Origin: Arthrobacter crystallopoietes
GTDB lineage: Bacteria > Actinomycetota > Actinomycetes > Actinomycetales > Micrococcaceae
DNA: 64,000 nucleotides
Direction: 5' to 3'
NCBI RefSeq assembly: GCF_002849715.1
Contig: NZ_CP018863.1
Span: 2,356,001-2,420,000, forward strand
The stretch's first letter is position 1. Each line of letters starts with the position of its first letter. Shown piece after piece: positions 27,270-34,684 of the stretch. A program made the translations under genes and the position numbers. A model generated the notes under the pieces. It was not told where the DNA came from and ran no database searches. It saw only the letters and a list, made by a program, of their open reading frames with translations.

Positions 27270-27380
27270 GTTCTTGCCCGCACGGGTCCCCCTTAGAACC
27301 TCGTCGTTCTGCGAATATGCAGGCCGCTTCGTCATCCGAACCACCCACGAACATGGGGTTGGTGCGTGACCGGTCGGAGC
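27270..27380 (-). ncRNA. Conserved leader element, copy A (inverted relative to copy B)
   Basis: Read on the minus strand this element ends 16 bases before the hypothetical gene at 27254. A 31-base block (27317-27347) is identical to copy B at 27654-27684. Shared parts, in order: GCTCCGAC; a hairpin with stem ACCAACCC/GGGTGGT and a variable loop; the invariant TTCGGATGACGAAGCGGCC; a TGCAT/GTGC pairing; and GGGCAAGA. Copy A has an extra AGAAC/GTTCT hairpin where copy B has a short loop. Variable loops on conserved stems suggest a structured RNA. Confidence 0.5.
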
Positions 27381-27618
27381 CTTTGCAACACCACCGGCTA
27401 GCCGACTGTGTTGCCCGTCACATCTCGTGAAGCACTCCTACTATATGGTCACGGACGCAGATAGCCAAACGATTGCCCACAGGTAAACATTCGGATTGGG
27501 CAAGATGTCGCTCCAAGTCGCTGGTTCTCGTCCTGTTACACAGCATGAACAACAGTGCGTGACGCAGGTGCCAAACCCGTGGCATACTCTCAACAGCTTC
27601 AGGAACTGCGGTCGCTAA

Positions 27619-27746
27619 GCTCCGACTTGGCCGCATACCAACCCCACGCTCTCTGGGTGGTTCGGATGACGAAGCGGCCTGCATTCGCCGTTGGCAGATG
27701 GTGCGGGCAAGAGCACGCGAAAGGACCGGTGCCCGGCACCGTTTTT
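27619..27746 (+). ncRNA. Conserved leader element, copy B, with terminator
   Basis: The same element as copy A, pointing toward the toxin-antitoxin genes. Helices visible by eye are GGCCGC (27629-27634) with GCGGCC (27674-27679) enclosing ACCAACCC/GGGTGGT. CTCCGA near 27620 could also pair with TCGGA near 27662 as a pseudoknot or alternative fold. It is followed by a terminator-like CGGTG/CACCG hairpin and five T residues (27728-27746), directly before an ATG at 27748. Leader plus terminator resembles a riboswitch or attenuator; a free small RNA is the alternative. It matches no riboswitch class I know. Confidence 0.5.
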
Positions 27747-27747
27747 C

Positions 27748-27912
27748 ATGACCAGTATTTCCCCTGCGCGCCAGGATCTGCGCGTAATGAGCCTCAATGA
27801 CTACGAGCAAGTAGCAGCCGCCCGGGAGGATTTTGTTGATTTCCTCCTGCGCACCGGCCGCGCTGCCGCCGCCAGGTCTGCTGCCGCCGGCCCGATCAAC
27901 CCGGGCTCGTGA
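27748..27912 (+). CDS. Truncated Phd/YefM-like antitoxin
   Basis: A 54-residue product if read from the ATG at 27748; the better-supported start may be the ATG at 27787 (MSLNDYEQV). The segment RVMSLNDYEQVAAAREDFVDF resembles the C-terminal toxin-binding part of Phd-type antitoxins (VVLSxEDYExL...LxDFLL). The N-terminal DNA-binding half, normally 35-45 residues, is absent and its place is taken by leader element B. It overlaps the PIN toxin start as GTGA. It may be an antitoxin remnant that still neutralises the toxin but cannot autoregulate. Confidence 0.5.
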   Translation: MTSISPARQDLRVMSLNDYEQVAAAREDFVDFLLRTGRAAAARSAAAGPINPGS

Positions 27913-28370
27913 GGGAGCAAGCCGGCCTGCTGCTTGATACGGATGTGGTGACGGAGGTGCGTAGCGCCGAGCCGCACGCCGCCGTCGTCGATTTCCTGCA
28001 GCAGCGCCGACACCTGCGCATCTTCATCTCCGCGTTGACCGTTGGGGAACTGCGAGCCGCGCACGCCCAGCAGGAAACAGCGTCAAACAACGACGACGGC
28101 CGCTGGCTTGCGGAGCTGACCAAGCGCTTTGATGGCTTCATCCTGCCGGTGGACCTGAAGGTCGCGACGGTCTGGGGGCCAATGTCCAGCCGCCCGGATG
28201 TTCCGGCGGTGGAGTCGCTGATCGCGGCCACGGCCGTCCGGTACTGCCTGACGGTGGTGTCCCGCAACGTTGCCGGCTACAGCAAGCTTGCCGTGCCGGC
28301 CATCGATCCGTGGCAAGTGGGCCGGTACGCCGTGGCGCAGACCCCGGCTCCGGACCATAAGCCCGGGTAG
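27909..28370 (+). CDS. VapC/FitB-like PIN domain toxin
   Basis: A 153-residue PIN-domain ribonuclease toxin. LLLDTDVVTEVRS (Asp10, Asp12) begins the fold, SALTVGELR supplies Glu47, and ESLIAATAVRYCLTVVSRNVAGY closes it. The usual third acidic residue is a conservative Glu102 and the usual Asp in RNVADF is Gly123, so catalysis may be weakened. It starts at a GTG overlapping the antitoxin stop. The C-terminal 15 residues are polar and probably disordered. The family is confident; activity is uncertain. Confidence 0.78.
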   Translation: MREQAGLLLDTDVVTEVRSAEPHAAVVDFLQQRRHLRIFISALTVGELRAAHAQQETASNNDDGRWLAELTKRFDGFILPVDLKVATVWGPMSSRPDVPAVESLIAATAVRYCLTVVSRNVAGYSKLAVPAIDPWQVGRYAVAQTPAPDHKPG

Positions 28371-28422
28371 TTCGCTAGCCAGGGTAACTGTGGAAGCGGG
28401 CGCAACTGGATAGGCTTTCCTT

Positions 28423-29343
28423 ATGTTCCGGTACACCTTGCGCCAGATCCAGTACTACGTGGCCGTCGCGGAGTCCGGCTCCATCAGCGGCGCCGCACAG
28501 GCCTGCCATGTGTCGCAGGCGGGAATGTCGCTGGCCATCAACGAGCTGGAAAAGGCCGTCGGGACCCAGCTGATCGTCCGGCGGAAGGCGAAAGGCATTA
28601 CCCTGACCACCGCCGGGCGGGGCTTCCTGAAGGACGCGCAGGTGCTCCTGCGCGAAGCCGAGGAGATCCAGGCCCGGATCGAGGAGCGGCACGGCGAGCT
28701 GGCCGGGCCGCTGGCGATCGGCTGCTACACCACGCTCTCGGCTTTCTGGGTCCCGTTGATGACGGCGGGTTTCGCGGCACCGAATCCCAAACTGGAGCTC
28801 ACCATCACCGAAGGAGCGGCCGACGAGCTGCAGCTGCAGATGCTGGAGGGCAGGCTCGACGCCGTGCTGACCCACACGCGGCATGTCACCGGCGGCGCGG
28901 AAATGCGGGTGATCAAGGAAGGCCGGCCCTATATCCTGCTGGGGGCGGAGCACCGGTTGGCCGGCCGCGCGAAGATCGCCCTGCCGGAGCTCGCCTCGGA
29001 CGACATGGTGCTGCTGGACATTCCCTCGGTGCGCGATAACCAGCTGCCGAACCTGCGCGACGCCGGGCTCGACCCGAAAATTGCCTGGCGGTCGACCAGT
29101 TTTGAAGCTGTGCGCGGGATGGTGGCCCGTGGACTGGGCTATACGGTCCTGGTCCAGCGGCCTCCGCTGGATGTCAGCTACGAAGGCTTGCCGCTGGTCT
29201 GCGTTCCCATCGACGGGCATATTGGCCACAGCGACATCTGTTTCGCCTACCCGGGGCGCCAGCGGTTAAGCCGGCGCTTGACCGCGCTGATGGATTATTG
29301 CGCCCAGAGCGTCGGCGCTGGCGACGGGGCAGCGGGGCGGTAG
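28423..29343 (+). CDS. LysR family transcriptional regulator
   Basis: A 306-residue LTTR. The helix-turn-helix lies in residues 5-65 (LRQIQYYVAVAESGSISGAAQACHV read in parts, VSQAGMSLAINELEKAVG, RKAKGITLTTAGR), followed by a periplasmic-binding-protein-like effector domain (about 90-290) beginning GPLAIGCYTTLSAFWVP. It converges on the MHS transporter-hydrolase operon rather than lying divergent from its target. An inverted repeat upstream of that operon at 31932-31969 is a candidate binding site, but that link is inference. Confidence 0.88.
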   Translation: MFRYTLRQIQYYVAVAESGSISGAAQACHVSQAGMSLAINELEKAVGTQLIVRRKAKGITLTTAGRGFLKDAQVLLREAEEIQARIEERHGELAGPLAIGCYTTLSAFWVPLMTAGFAAPNPKLELTITEGAADELQLQMLEGRLDAVLTHTRHVTGGAEMRVIKEGRPYILLGAEHRLAGRAKIALPELASDDMVLLDIPSVRDNQLPNLRDAGLDPKIAWRSTSFEAVRGMVARGLGYTVLVQRPPLDVSYEGLPLVCVPIDGHIGHSDICFAYPGRQRLSRRLTALMDYCAQSVGAGDGAAGR

Positions 29344-29429
29344 AGCAGGGAGGAGGCCGGGCTGACCGGGCGGCTGAACCGGAAGCGGCTGAGCCGAAAC
29401 GCCGCTAACCGAAACGCCGCTTAACCAAG

Positions 29430-29461
29430 CGGTGCCGGCTCCCGCAGGAACCGGCACCGCC
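29430..29461. terminator. Hairpin between convergent LysR and MHS transporter genes
   Basis: GCGGTGCCGG (29430-29439) pairs with CCGGCACCGC (29452-29461) around a 12-base loop. It is followed by CGTCGTCGTACTTTT, a tail also seen in short form after the hairpin at 15685-15719. It lies between two convergent genes. Confidence 0.7.
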
Positions 29462-29473
29462 GTCGTCGTACTT

Positions 29474-30814
29474 TTATTTCATTTCACTGCTCAGGTCCAT
29501 GTTCTTGCCTTCCTTGGTGGCCAGCACACAGACGGCCGCCACAACGAAGGACAGGAGCCAGACCAGGCCGACCAGCCACAGCTCCCCGCCGGCGACGATG
29601 ACCAGACCGGAGACGATCATCGGCGTGAAGCCCGCGCCGAGGGTCGAGGAAGACTGGTAGGTCAGCGAGGCGCCCGTGTAGCGCATCCGGGTGGGGAAGA
29701 GCTCGGCCACGAAGGCACCGAACGGGCCGAAGATGACGCCCTGGATGATGCCGTTGGCCAGGAACAGGCCGATGGCGAAGCCCCACAGCGTGTCGGTCTG
29801 CAGCAGCCACAGGATGGGGTAGGCCAGGACGGCGCCGGCGATCATGCCGGCCAGCATGACCGGCTTGCGGCCGTACTTATCGCTCAGGCGGGCCGCGAAC
29901 CAGATGGCCACGATGGTCAGGGTGGCGCCGACGGCCTTGATGTTGAGGACCGAGGTGGTGTCCACGCCCGCTTCGATGATGTAGGAGACGGCCCACACCG
30001 TCATCAGGCCCTGCACGGTGTAGGAGCTCATGCCGGCCAGTACGCCCAGCACCAGGTTCTTCGGGTACTTGGTGACGACCTCGACGAACGGGATCTTCTT
30101 CTTTTCCGCGGTGGCTTCGAGTTCCAGGAACAGCGGTGTCTCGGCAACCTTGAGCCGGATGACCAGGCCCACGGCGATCAGCACGAGGCTCAGCAGGAAC
30201 GGAATCCGCCAGCCCCAGCTCATGAACGCTTCCTCGGGCAGGGTGGAGAAGGCCGAAACGGTCAGCGTGGCCAGCACGGCGCCGGCGGGACCGCCCATAT
30301 TGGCGAAGCTGGCGGCGAAACCGCGGCGCTTGGCCGGGGCGTGCTCGAGGGCAACCAGCATGGCTCCGCCCCATTCACCGCCGACGGCGAGTCCCTGGAC
30401 AAGCCGCAGCAGCACCAGCAGGATGGGCGCCGCCATACCGATCTGCGCCGTGGTGGGCAGCAGGCCGATGAGCGTGGTGCCCGCACCCATCAGGGTCATG
30501 GACACGATCAGGACGGTCTTGCGGCCGATCCGGTCGCCGAAGTGGCCGAAGATCGCTCCGCCCAGCGGGCGGGCAACGTAGCCGACGGCGAGGGTGCCGA
30601 AGGACATGAACAGCCCGACGGCGGGGGAGACGTTCGCGAAGAACACCTGGTTGAAGACGATGGACGCTGCCATCGCATACAAGATGAAGTCGTAGAACTC
30701 GATGGCGCTGCCGATGAAGCTGGAGGCCAGGATACGGCGCATCTGCTTCGTGTTCAGGCTCTCCGAGATGGAGGATGCCTGGGGCTGCGGGGGAGTCATT
30801 GTATTAGCACTCAT
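29474..30814 (-). CDS. MHS-type major facilitator transporter
   Basis: A 446-residue 12-helix proton symporter of the metabolite:H+ symporter group. The signatures SSFIGSAIEFYDFILY near residues 31-46 and RPLGGAIFGHFGDRIGRKT near 82-100 are diagnostic, with a second RLSDKYGRKPVML near 312-324. Substrates in this group are organic acids, betaines or aromatic acids. Its ATG overlaps the stop of the upstream hydrolase gene by four bases, so the two are translationally coupled. The hydrolase probably processes the imported compound or a lactone or ester of it. Confidence 0.88.
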   Translation of the reverse strand: MSANTMTPPQPQASSISESLNTKQMRRILASSFIGSAIEFYDFILYAMAASIVFNQVFFANVSPAVGLFMSFGTLAVGYVARPLGGAIFGHFGDRIGRKTVLIVSMTLMGAGTTLIGLLPTTAQIGMAAPILLVLLRLVQGLAVGGEWGGAMLVALEHAPAKRRGFAASFANMGGPAGAVLATLTVSAFSTLPEEAFMSWGWRIPFLLSLVLIAVGLVIRLKVAETPLFLELEATAEKKKIPFVEVVTKYPKNLVLGVLAGMSSYTVQGLMTVWAVSYIIEAGVDTTSVLNIKAVGATLTIVAIWFAARLSDKYGRKPVMLAGMIAGAVLAYPILWLLQTDTLWGFAIGLFLANGIIQGVIFGPFGAFVAELFPTRMRYTGASLTYQSSSTLGAGFTPMIVSGLVIVAGGELWLVGLVWLLSFVVAAVCVLATKEGKNMDLSSEMK

Positions 30815-31869
30815 TGGACAGTGGCCATTTCTTCCAGAATACGGTCAGTGGAGTCAGTACCGAAGGGGATAACGTCAAGATCGTTCGGGACGTAGAAGCG
30901 GCCGCCGAAGTCGGCGCCGGCGCTTTCCCACACGGACACGGGCGTGGTGCCTGGTACTAAATGGTGCAGGGCCAAGGCTTTTGCCCCTGCACGGTTGGCC
31001 AGTGCGACGGCTTCAGCGGCACTGGTGTGCGATTTCTTGTGGTGGTCGATGGAGGCCTGGCCGGTGGAGTTCGCCGCCGAGCCATACGCGCGCTGCACCC
31101 AGTCAAAATCGATCGCCTCGTGGAGCAGCAGATCGGTATCTGCGGCGAGGCGGACCAGGTTGTCGCACGGTGCGGTGTCGCCGGAGATGGTGACGGAGCC
31201 ATGCACGGTGTCGAACCGGAAGGCGAAGGCGGGGGCGATCGGCGGATGCTTCACCAGCGTTGCCGTCACCGTGACGTTTTCGTCCCGGTAGATCTCGAAG
31301 CCCTCCATGGCGGGAGTCGGATTTTCGTTCGGGTGGTAACCACTCGCCGTCGGGATTTGGATGTCCTCGGGTACAAAGTAGTCGAACGGCGAAGGCCGCA
31401 GCGCGTCCAGAATGCGGTCGTTCAGGTCCGTGGCGTAGGCAGCCATCAGGTGGGTGAACATCGCCTTGGTGCCGGGCGTCGGGTTCTCCGGGAAGACCGG
31501 CGAAGGTGCGACGGCGGCACGCGCGGAAACCGGGGGAAGCTCGCCGCGGTCGCCGGGGCCCATGATCTTGATCTGGTGCTGGTTCTCCTTCAGCGTGAAC
31601 ATGCCGAAGATCGCCAGGCTGCCCAGATCGATCGTGTGGTCCGAATGCAGGTGCGTGATGAAGATGCCGCGCAGCGAGTTGACCGGAAGCCCGGCGAGCA
31701 TGAGCTGGCGTCCCACGCCATGGCCGGCGTCCACCAGGTAGGTGCTGTCGCCAACAACGACGGCGGTGGCGATCCCCGAGCGCTTCCCGGCATTCTCGCC
31801 GGTCCACCAGCGTGGGCCGCCGGCGGTGCCTAGGGTGACGACGCGTGGCGTCAGATCGGTACCGGTCAT
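30811..31869 (-). CDS. Metallo-beta-lactamase fold hydrolase (RNase Z-like subgroup)
   Basis: A 352-residue MBL hydrolase. The metal motif THLHSDHTIDLG is near residues 72-83; later ligands are the His in LVKHPP, the Asp in SGDTAPC and the His in LALHHL. An insertion of about 80 residues (110-195) separates the two halves, longer than in RNase Z. Such proteins are usually arylsulfatase- or lactonase-like. It is the first gene of the two-gene operon with an MHS transporter. The substrate is unknown. Confidence 0.82.
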   Translation of the reverse strand: MTGTDLTPRVVTLGTAGGPRWWTGENAGKRSGIATAVVVGDSTYLVDAGHGVGRQLMLAGLPVNSLRGIFITHLHSDHTIDLGSLAIFGMFTLKENQHQIKIMGPGDRGELPPVSARAAVAPSPVFPENPTPGTKAMFTHLMAAYATDLNDRILDALRPSPFDYFVPEDIQIPTASGYHPNENPTPAMEGFEIYRDENVTVTATLVKHPPIAPAFAFRFDTVHGSVTISGDTAPCDNLVRLAADTDLLLHEAIDFDWVQRAYGSAANSTGQASIDHHKKSHTSAAEAVALANRAGAKALALHHLVPGTTPVSVWESAGADFGGRFYVPNDLDVIPFGTDSTDRILEEMATVQ

Positions 31870-31931
31870 GTTGCAGAACTCCTTGTGTTGCCTATCACTT
31901 CCTATCGATAATCCGGTATCTGCAATGACCT

Positions 31932-31969
31932 GTAAAACTGTTTAAACCGGAGATCTAAACTGGTTTTAC
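31932..31969. promoter_or_regulatory. Inverted-repeat operator upstream of the hydrolase-transporter operon
   Basis: GTAAAACTGTTTA at 31932-31944 is mirrored by TAAACTGGTTTTAC at 31956-31969, in an AT-rich pocket about 65 bases upstream of the operon start at 31869. It is the likely regulator site and contains a probable minus-strand promoter. Confidence 0.5.
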
Positions 31970-32026
31970 TTATGTGTCGAGCGGGTAACGCCGGATGATG
32001 AGGCCGGCCTGCAGTCATCGGGCCAA

Positions 32027-32866
32027 TTAGCTCCAGGTGATGAGGCCCACGGCTGCGCCGGCGCTGAGCAACCCGACCAGCTGCCGCACGGTCAGCCGTT
32101 CCCCCAGCACGGTGATGCCCAGGACAACGGGGAGCACCGGATAGAGGGACGAGAGAACGACCGCGATGCTCATCAACTGCAGCTGGGCCGCGAGCATGTA
32201 AAGCGTGAGGGCCAGCGCCGCCATGCCTCCGGTCAGTGCGGCGGCCAGGACCGTACGCGTCCCGATGCCGCGCAGTTTGGCGCTGGACGGCCGGGCGAGC
32301 GGCAGGATGGCCAGGGCAGCGGCGACGCGGCCGGCAACAATCGGCCACAGTCCTGCTTCTGCCCCGGCCTGCGCCAGGGCGATGTACTGCAGGGCGATTC
32401 CGATGCTCGAGAACAGGGCATCGAGCGTGCCGGCAGCGCGTGAACCTTGCGGGCCGTTCTTGGTGACCGAGATCAGCCACAGTGCCGGGATGGCCAAAAC
32501 GATTCCCAGCCAGGCCGGAACGGTGGGTCGGTCACCCAGGACCGTTACGCCGATGAGGACGGGAAGGGCGGTGCCGCCGACAGCGACGAAAGGAACGACG
32601 ACGCTCATGCTTCCGTGGCTGAGGCCGCGGTAGAGGAACACCATGCCCATGCCCGTCCCGATGCCGGACACCGCACCCCAGATCAGGTCCGCCAGCTCGA
32701 CGGACGGTGCCGGGAAGAACGGCGCGGCAGCCAGGCTGAGCAGCAGCGCACCAAACTGGCCGATGAGGGCGATCGTTGTCGGATCTGCCCACCGCGACAA
32801 CAAACCGCCGACAAAGTCCGCGACGCCGTAAAAAAACGCCGAACCAAGGGCGAACAGAATTGCCAC
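32027..32866 (-). CDS. EamA/DMT family transporter
   Basis: A 279-residue protein with ten predicted membrane helices arranged as two EamA repeats (about 5-135 and 148-278). Each repeat ends in a GLSHGSMSVVVPF/GITVLGERLT type segment. The start is a GTG at 32866. DMT transporters of this type export amino acids or other metabolites; the substrate cannot be assigned. It is divergent from the M20 amidohydrolase gene with a 194-bp shared upstream region. Confidence 0.85.
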   Translation of the reverse strand: MAILFALGSAFFYGVADFVGGLLSRWADPTTIALIGQFGALLLSLAAAPFFPAPSVELADLIWGAVSGIGTGMGMVFLYRGLSHGSMSVVVPFVAVGGTALPVLIGVTVLGDRPTVPAWLGIVLAIPALWLISVTKNGPQGSRAAGTLDALFSSIGIALQYIALAQAGAEAGLWPIVAGRVAAALAILPLARPSSAKLRGIGTRTVLAAALTGGMAALALTLYMLAAQLQLMSIAVVLSSLYPVLPVVLGITVLGERLTVRQLVGLLSAGAAVGLITWS

Positions 32867-33060
32867 GGCTCAGGCTGTCCCTGCCGAATACTGCATGCCT
32901 CATGCAACCATCAGCAGCTGCCCGTGGCAACGGCCGGTAACTGACGGAAGCTTGTCCTGGTATCAACAGGACGGCGCCGTCGTCGTTCTTGAATGGTCCT
33001 TGAACATTGGCCGGGTGACGTTCCTCTACCGCGCATCCATCATTGTTCCTACACTGCAGT

Positions 33061-34272
33061 ATGGGAATAGACATCCAGCAGCTGTACCGGGACCTGCATG
33101 CACACCCCGAGCTTTCCTTCCAGGAACACCGGACCGCCGGGATCGTCGCCGAGCATCTTCATGCCTTGGGCTTCACGGTGCACCCCGGCATCGGTATCAC
33201 CGGTGTTGTCGGCATCCTTACCAACGGTCCGGGTGGCACCGTGCTGCTGCGGGCGGACATGGATGGCCTGCCCGTCGAAGAGGCAACAGGACTGGACTAT
33301 GCCAGCACCGCCCGCGGTACTGACACGGACGGCAAGGATGTGCCGGTCATGCATGCCTGCGGCCACGACGTCCACGTCGCCTGCCTCCTTGGCGCCTTGG
33401 AAAGGCTCGTGGACGAGCGCGCAAACTGGCAAGGAACGGTCGTCGCGGTTTTCCAACCTGCCGAAGAGTCGGGCGGCGGGGCCCAGGCCATGGTTGACGC
33501 CGGGCTCTTCGACCTTGTTCCCCGCCCCGATGTGGTTCTCGGCCAGCACGTAGCACCGTTTCCCGCGGGTTGGATCGGCATCAGGCCCGGCGTCGCCATG
33601 GCCTCGGCGGATTCGATCAACATCACGATGTTCGGTGCGGGCGGCCATGGCTCCAGGCCGGAAACAACCGTCGACCCGGTGGTCATGGCGGCTGCGACAA
33701 CCATGCGGCTCCAAGGGATTGTTTCGCGGGAGCTGGCGGCCGGCGATTCGGCGGTTCTCACCGTTGGGCAGCTCCACGCCGGAACCAAGAACAACATCAT
33801 CCCCGCGGAAGCGACGCTGGGAATCAGCCTGCGCACCTTCGACGAGCCGGTCCGGACGAAGATGGTGAATGCCATTGAGCGGATCGTCCGAGGTGAAGCA
33901 TCGGTATCAGGCGCCCTGAAAGACCCGTTGATCAGCTACGACGAACACTTCCCGCTGACCCGCAACGACGAACAGGCAACTCTTCGAACGACGGCGGCAC
34001 TGGGCAACGTTTTCGGCCAGCAGATTATTGATCCTGGCCCAATCTCCGGAAGCGAAGACGTCGGGGTGCTCGCGACTGCTGCCGGGGTTCCGCTGGTTTT
34101 CTGGTTTCTCGGCGGTTCAGATCCAGCCCTGGCCGAGGCCTTGGCAGCTACCGGCAGGCTGCCTGAGGACATACCGTCGAATCACTCGCCGCATTTCGCG
34201 CCGCTCATCCGGCCGACGCTCGGCCTGGGGATCGACGCGCTCGTCGCTGCGGCACGCGAATGGCTGAATTAG
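33061..34272 (+). CDS. M20 family amidohydrolase
   Basis: A 403-residue dinuclear zinc amidohydrolase of the hippurate/N-acyl amino acid hydrolase group. Motifs: LHAHPELSFQEHRTA near residues 12-26, RADMDGLPVEE, MHACGHDVH with the metal-binding Cys/His/Asp, and AEESGGGAQAMVDAGLF with the catalytic Glu. GQHVAPF and GSEDVG near the end complete the site. The ATG at 33061 has no ribosome site, but TACACT lies at 33050-33055, so the transcript may be leaderless. The adjoining divergent exporter suggests handling of an N-acylated amino acid. Confidence 0.88.
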   Translation: MGIDIQQLYRDLHAHPELSFQEHRTAGIVAEHLHALGFTVHPGIGITGVVGILTNGPGGTVLLRADMDGLPVEEATGLDYASTARGTDTDGKDVPVMHACGHDVHVACLLGALERLVDERANWQGTVVAVFQPAEESGGGAQAMVDAGLFDLVPRPDVVLGQHVAPFPAGWIGIRPGVAMASADSINITMFGAGGHGSRPETTVDPVVMAAATTMRLQGIVSRELAAGDSAVLTVGQLHAGTKNNIIPAEATLGISLRTFDEPVRTKMVNAIERIVRGEASVSGALKDPLISYDEHFPLTRNDEQATLRTTAALGNVFGQQIIDPGPISGSEDVGVLATAAGVPLVFWFLGGSDPALAEALAATGRLPEDIPSNHSPHFAPLIRPTLGLGIDALVAAAREWLN

Positions 34273-34303
34273 CCAATGACGAAGCGGCGGGGATAATGGG
34301 CGG

Positions 34304-34684
34304 GTGAAATCTACACTTTGCCCCTGCCAGAGCGGGCAGGAGTATGCCGAATGCTGCGGCCGGTTCCATCGAGGTGACGCTGCGGCGGGCACAGCGGAGG
34401 AACTTATGCGGTCCCGCTATTCAGCTTTTGCTGTCGGCGCCGAAGACTACCTTCTACAGACCTGGTACGTCGAGACCAGACCCACCGCAGTGGAACTGGA
34501 TCCCAAACAGAAGTGGACGGGACTGGAAATCCTCGGCACTCGCAAGGGCGGCCCGCAGGACAAGATGGGCACCGTCGAATTTACAGCCCGTTTCCGGCAG
34601 GACGGCGCCGACCACGAGCACCACGAGGTCAGTACGTTTGTGCGCGACGACAGCGGCCGCTGGGTCTACCGCGAGGCGATTTAG
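34304..34684 (+). CDS. YchJ/UPF0225 family protein with SEC-C motif
   Basis: A 126-residue protein with an N-terminal zinc-binding SEC-C motif (CPCQSGQEYAECCG, residues 6-19) followed by an NTF2-like YchJ domain (LMRSRYSAFAVGAEDYLLQTWY, read in parts). The role is unknown; SEC-C motifs often bind metal or protein partners such as ribosomes or SecB. It starts at a GTG at 34304. Its last four bases overlap the end of the convergent SNF2 gene. Confidence 0.88.
   Translation: MKSTLCPCQSGQEYAECCGRFHRGDAAAGTAEELMRSRYSAFAVGAEDYLLQTWYVETRPTAVELDPKQKWTGLEILGTRKGGPQDKMGTVEFTARFRQDGADHEHHEVSTFVRDDSGRWVYREAI

Noticed and set aside
27255-27344. N-terminal extension of the hypothetical protein (VRMTKRPA...), also encoded in the frame near copy B.
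   Set aside because: The peptide similarity simply reflects the shared DNA/RNA element. The start at 27254 has a better ribosome site.
27619-27714. Considered T-box, guanidine-I (ykkC), SAM-IV and FMN riboswitch assignments for the leader element.
   Set aside because: The GGGTGG core superficially resembles the T-box GGGTGGNACCGCG, but the NACCGCG part and specifier stem are missing. The hallmark sequences of the other classes are also absent.
29393-29421. A short tandem repeat, CCGAAACGCCGCT twice.
   Set aside because: Only two copies, non-coding, next to a terminator. No array or functional context.
34277-34296. ATGACGAAGCGGC at this point matches 13 bases of the leader element core.
   Set aside because: None of the flanking stems or other conserved blocks of the element is present, so the match is probably coincidental.
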